From an uncultured Prevotella sp. (GTDB lineage: Bacteria; Bacteroidota; Bacteroidia; Bacteroidales; Bacteroidaceae): a DNA stretch of 10,149 nucleotides. The DNA is taken from contig CALGRN010000200.1 in the NCBI GenBank assembly GCA_937880835.1, positions 1-10,149 of the forward strand, in the 5' to 3' direction. The position numbers and the translations under genes were made by a program. Below the pieces are notes generated by a model. That model had not been told where the DNA came from, searched no databases, and saw only the letters and a program-made list of their open reading frames with translations. This document shows, piece after piece, positions 7,940 through 10,149 of the stretch (positions are counted from its first letter, which is position 1; every line of letters starts with the position of its first letter).

Positions 7940-7965
7940 GTAGGGACAGACCCTGTGTCTGTCCG
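7940..7965 (+). repeat. REP-like unit 2 (hairpin)
   Basis: It starts GTAGG. The stem pairs GGACAGAC (7944-7951) perfectly with GTCTGTCC (7957-7964) around the loop CCTGT, and GAAAT follows. It matches the reverse complement of unit 1 at 21 of 26 bases. Confidence 0.78.
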
Positions 7966-8060
7966 AAATCAATAAATGCAGACATGCAAGGTTATGCGGA
8001 TGTGCAACTTCTCGTATGCTTATACACATATTTTTGGATACGGACACGCACAGAGATATT

Positions 8061-8083
8061 CGGACAGACCATGCGTCTGTCCG
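8061..8083 (+). repeat. REP-like unit 3 (hairpin, variant)
   Basis: CGGACAGAC (8061-8069) pairs perfectly with GTCTGTCCG (8075-8083) around the loop CATGC. The stem and the following GAAAT are as in unit 2, but the loop differs and the leading GTAG is absent. Confidence 0.75.
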
Positions 8084-8426
8084 AAATTCATATACAGTAT
8101 ATATTATCCTTAAAGCCATAAAATCGAGCAAATCATGAATATACTCAATTCTCTTTTAAAGCAACAGTAATCAGAGTATTAAAAGAAAGGTATATTTCTC
8201 TTGGGGAAAAATACTATCGTTTTTTGTGAATTGACTATATGCATAGCTTTAACGGTTTTACTTAAACATCTCTAACGAATTTAATAGAACTCACGTTAAT
8301 TTATATATTATGAAAATTCATAAGTCTATTTTTAGAAAACTAATCATAATTATTTAATAAAAAGGTATTTTCATTGTTAATAAAAAGAACGAGTATAAAA
8401 ATACGATGGTATAGATATTTTTTTAT

Positions 8427-8434
8427 TACTTTTG
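8427..8434 (+). promoter_or_regulatory. -7 promoter box of the DMT transporter gene
   Basis: TACTTTTG, followed by CACC, is an exact match to the Bacteroidetes -7 consensus TAnnTTTG. No clear TTTG is found at the -33 distance. The ATG at 8444 begins only nine bases after the box, so transcription would start within a few bases of the start codon. Confidence 0.65.
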
Positions 8435-8443
8435 CACCTTGAA

Positions 8444-9382
8444 ATGAATTACATAGGCGAAATAATATCAATAGGTGTAGCTTTCTCGTGGACAATCACG
8501 GCATTGGCATGCGAAGTTGCAACGAAACATCTCGGTGTTCTCGTTATGAATGTGTGGCGAATGTTGCTCACTCTCGTTTTATCCATTGTGATGATGTGGT
8601 TTCTAACCGGTGATGCCATGCCTGTTTATGCAGACGGTGAGGCTTGGTTCTGGCTTCTTTTGTCGGGTGTAGTCGGGTATTTCTTCGGCGATTGGTGCTT
8701 GTTCAACTGCTATTATACGATAGGTTCGCGCTACGGACAGTTGTTCATGACGCTCGCACCAATGTTTACCGCTTTCACCGCATGGATAACTCTCGGGCAA
8801 CAACTCTCAGAAAGCAGTCTCATAGCAATGTCGGTTACGCTTTTCGGAATAGCAATATCCGTACTCAGTCGCAGCGACGGCAAGAAAGGCATTTCCATAC
8901 AGTTACCACCGAAAGGAATTCTTTTCGGCATTGGAGCGGGCTTGGGACAAGGTGTAGGACTTGTGTTGAGCAAGATTGGTTTAGACTATTATACAAGCAA
9001 TGTACCTGCCGAAGTGTTGCCGTCGATAGAGAATTATCTGCCTTTCAGTGCTAATATAATAAGGTGTATGGCAGGACTTTTATGTTTCACCGCTTGGTTG
9101 TTGATGCGCAAGGAAAGCAATCGTTTCGCACGCAGCTATCGCGATCGCAAGGGAATGATAATGATGATAATAGCTGTTGTATTCGGTCCTTTTCTCGGAG
9201 TAGGCTTCTCGCTTATGGCTGTTCAGTACACGGCAGCAGGCATAGCAAGCACTCTAATGGCGACATCTCCTATTATTATTCTTCTTCCGTCATACTATTT
9301 CTTCCATGAAAAGATAACATTGAAAGGTGTGCTTGGCGCATTTATTTCAGTGATTGGTGTATTGTTGTTTTTTCTTTTATAA
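8444..9382 (+). CDS. EamA/DMT-family membrane transporter
   Basis: I place the start at the ATG at 8444 (312 residues, MNYIGEI). An in-frame TTG at 8432 lies inside the promoter box and is an unlikely start. The protein has about ten hydrophobic helices in two homologous EamA halves: residues about 6-142 and about 158-311. They are joined by a short polar loop (SRSDGKKG, 142-149). The end of the second half (QYTAAGIASTLMATSPIIIL, then a helix after FFHEKITLKG) is characteristic of the drug/metabolite transporter superfamily. A second charged cytoplasmic loop lies at about 222-236 (RKESNRFARSYRDRK). It is an inner-membrane transporter, in many relatives an exporter of amino acids or metabolites; the substrate cannot be inferred. 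It has its own promoter box and appears monocistronic. Confidence 0.93.
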   Translation: MNYIGEIISIGVAFSWTITALACEVATKHLGVLVMNVWRMLLTLVLSIVMMWFLTGDAMPVYADGEAWFWLLLSGVVGYFFGDWCLFNCYYTIGSRYGQLFMTLAPMFTAFTAWITLGQQLSESSLIAMSVTLFGIAISVLSRSDGKKGISIQLPPKGILFGIGAGLGQGVGLVLSKIGLDYYTSNVPAEVLPSIENYLPFSANIIRCMAGLLCFTAWLLMRKESNRFARSYRDRKGMIMMIIAVVFGPFLGVGFSLMAVQYTAAGIASTLMATSPIIILLPSYYFFHEKITLKGVLGAFISVIGVLLFFLL

Positions 9383-9570
9383 ACAAACATTTTTTTGAAA
9401 TAGCATAAAAAAGTAATATCCAATATATTCCAATAACGCAATACATGTGCGATTAATGTTAGAAATCATACCTTGCATACACCTGTAACATAGGTCTTCG
9501 CATGTGCCGCACATATTGCAATGCAACGATTGCATATATCTTGTATTTAAAGATTAATCCTACCCTTTTT

Positions 9571-9628
9571 CAATAGTTATCCTTTTGCATTGCAAAAGCT
9601 ATTGTTTCAGCATTCAAAGGGATAACTT
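9571..9628. repeat. Overlapping inverted repeats that could form alternative hairpins
   Basis: Structure A: CAATAG (9571-9576) pairs with CTATTG (9599-9604), and TTTTGCA (9583-9589) with TGCAAAA (9591-9597). Structure B: AGTTATCCTTTTGCAT (9575-9590) pairs with the segment 9613-9628 at 14 of 16 positions. Both use bases 9575-9590, so they exclude each other. No T tract follows directly, so a simple terminator is not evident. Confidence 0.6.
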
Positions 9629-9660
9629 TTAGAACGCGAAACAACTGCTTTTGAAAATCA

Positions 9661-9691
9661 ATTGTTATTTTATTGTTTTTCACTACTTTTG
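9661..9691 (+). promoter_or_regulatory. Promoter-like element without an evident gene
   Basis: ATTG (9661-9664), 19 bases, then TACTTTTG (9684-9691, exact TAnnTTTG) followed by CAAAT. This closely matches the Bacteroidetes TTTG-N19-21-TAnnTTTG layout. An ATG at 9697 opens a 71-codon frame of poor coding character. Confidence 0.5.
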
Positions 9692-9838
9692 CAAATATGG
9701 TTGAAAAACTGCAAAATTCATTTGTATTCATCTGTTTTTTTCAACATATTGTTTGCATTAACTTATCATATTATATGTGTAAATATAATATCATAATTGT
9801 TAAAATAAAACAAAACGACAACTCTTTACTATTAAAAA

Positions 9839-9870
9839 TTTGTTTGATTGAAGCCCTGATTGTATCTTTG
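9839..9870 (+). promoter_or_regulatory. Canonical Bacteroidetes promoter (-33/-7)
   Basis: TTTG (9839-9842), exactly 20 bases, then TATCTTTG (9863-9870): both elements and the spacing fit the consensus. Transcription would start near 9875-9878, just before the palindrome at 9882-9892. The transcript would run rightwards towards the window edge. Confidence 0.6.
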
Positions 9871-9881
9871 CGAAAAATAGT

Positions 9882-9892
9882 TTCCAATGGAA
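9882..9892. promoter_or_regulatory. Operator-like palindrome TTCCAATGGAA (left copy)
   Basis: TTCCA-A-TGGAA is a perfect palindrome around one central base, 11 bases after the -7 box at 9863-9870. This is a position where a repressor could block transcription. A second copy lies at 10112-10122. The regulatory role is inferred. Confidence 0.35.
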
Positions 9893-10111
9893 TAAAAAGA
9901 AGAAAGAAATAAAAAGATTTGTTTTACACTATGTCTTTGTAAAACTGTATTAAACAAAGGGTATATCAGACTTTGACAAACAATACTGCAAAGAATGTAA
10001 ACGAGAAAAACAGTTCTTTAATAATTTAGATAAAAAACATAAAACTGCAAAACTTTATATGCATATCAAGATAATAAGAAAAAATATGAATGAAATCACA
10101 AAACAATATAT

Positions 10112-10122
10112 TCCATTGGAAA
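10112..10122. promoter_or_regulatory. Operator-like palindrome TTCCATTGGAA (right copy)
   Basis: This is the same palindrome as at 9882-9892, with the central base inverted. With flanks, 9881-9894 and 10110-10123 form a perfect 14-base inverted repeat, 215 bases apart. No gene-level context is visible. Confidence 0.35.
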
Positions 10123-10149
10123 TATATTAATAAGTAAAATAATAAATAT

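Larger units (their letters stand above)
7842..8090. repeat. REP-like palindrome cluster, partly tandemly duplicated
   Basis: This cluster of short GC-rich hairpins stands out from AT-rich surroundings. Unit 1 (7865-7890) and unit 2 (7940-7965) are 26-base copies in opposite orientation, each folding into an 8 bp stem with a 5-base loop. Unit 3 (8061-8083) has a perfect 9 bp stem. A 13-base half unit (CGGACACGCACAG, 8041-8053) repeats the start of unit 1. A flanking module at 7842-7875 recurs 132 bp downstream at 7974-8007 with 24 of 34 bases matching. This is the style of REP elements or REPINs (paired inverted REPs), which are commonly mobilised by REP-associated tyrosine transposases; no such gene is in the window. 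The 99-residue ORF across it is a by-product. Confidence 0.75.
7566..8443. other. Intergenic stretch between udk and the DMT transporter
   Basis: These 878 bp hold the operon terminator, the REP-like palindrome cluster and the promoter box of the next gene, each listed separately. Apart from a short palindrome (ACAACA-T-TGTTGT, 7757-7769) I see nothing in 7671-7841. I also see nothing recognisable in 8091-8426, which is AT-rich and without a credible ORF. Confidence 0.7.
9383..10149. other. Long gene-free, AT-rich stretch with hairpins and promoter-like sites
   Basis: I find no convincing gene in these 767 bp. They hold short palindromes at 9502-9514 (ATGTGC-C-GCACAT) and 9517-9534 (TGCAAT, loop, ATTGCA), overlapping hairpins at 9571-9628, promoter-like boxes at 9684-9691 and 9839-9870, and two 11-bp palindromes at 9882-9892 and 10112-10122. 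It may be the leader or control region of a gene to the right, or contain a small RNA. The small open frames are AT-rich and have no family resemblance I recognise. Confidence 0.6.

Noticed and set aside
7842..8090. CRISPR array
   Set aside because: The repeats are inverted and divergent, spacing is irregular, there are too few units, and no cas gene is nearby.
7822..8121. Open frame of 99 codons in the gap between udk and the transporter
   Set aside because: It runs directly across the REP-like palindromes, starts with a non-ATG codon, has repetitive Arg/Thr/Tyr-rich content dictated by the repeats, and shows no domain. A by-product of the repeat cluster.
8432..8443. TTG start giving an extra four residues for the transporter
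   Set aside because: The TTG is part of the TACTTTTG promoter box and would be upstream of the expected transcription start; the ATG at 8444 starts the first helix normally.
9673..9912. 79-codon frame starting with TTG, or 71 codons from the ATG at 9697
   Set aside because: The TTG lies before the -7 box of a promoter-like element. Composition is that of AT-rich random sequence, with no motif, signal peptide or neighbour support.
9931..9939. Second promoter box TGTCTTTG near 9932-9939
   Set aside because: It has one mismatch in the TA of the consensus, and the nearest TTTG is only ten bases upstream, too close for a -33 element.
9954..10129. Stop-free stretch of about 58 codons containing a Cys-x-x-Cys
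   Set aside because: The first ATG is at 10060, leaving only 23 codons. No start codon precedes the CxxC part, and an in-frame stop lies immediately before it. Long for chance in AT-rich DNA, but without start or homology I cannot support a gene or a pseudogene.

Overview
The window looks like chromosomal DNA of a low-GC member of the Bacteroidales, most likely Prevotella or a close relative. Evidence: lipoprotein signal peptides followed by acidic residues, a SusC-like TonB-dependent receptor, the protein families DUF5689 and choice-of-anchor J that are typical of Bacteroidetes, no clear Shine-Dalgarno sequences, and promoter-like boxes of the Bacteroidetes type (TAnnTTTG, in one case with TTTG 20 bases upstream). 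No phage, integrase, transposase, CRISPR array, tRNA or rRNA is visible.

Layout. Positions 1-4709 hold a minus-strand operon: a TonB-dependent outer-membrane receptor (2151-4709), then a DUF5689 lipoprotein (1285-2136, 14 bp gap), then a choice-of-anchor J lipoprotein (1256 down to 1, 28 bp gap) that runs off the left edge. A 535 bp AT-rich divergent control region separates it from a plus-strand operon: a secreted endonuclease/exonuclease/phosphatase (EEP) family enzyme (5245-6300), a uracil-DNA glycosylase superfamily protein (6325-6915) and a uridine kinase, udk (6939-7565). This operon ends in a perfect 16-bp-stem terminator (7620-7664). An 878 bp gap follows, with a cluster of REP-like palindromes at 7842-8090. 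Then comes a 10-TM EamA/DMT transporter (8444-9382) with a promoter box almost touching its start codon. The last 767 bp contain no convincing gene, but hold several hairpins, two promoter-like elements and two copies of an 11-bp palindrome.

How the genes may work together (inference): the secreted EEP enzyme could cut extracellular nucleic acid or a phosphoester. The receptor and two surface lipoproteins, one with OB-fold-like character, could bind and import the product. Uridine kinase would salvage nucleosides, and the glycosylase would repair deaminated bases in DNA. The nucleic-acid theme is consistent across the divergent operons, but the substrate is not shown by the sequence.

The most unusual non-coding signal is the REP-like cluster. 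Two inverted copies of a 26-base unit differ at five bases. All five lie in the hairpin stem, and four of them form two compensatory pairs, which suggests selection on the folded form.
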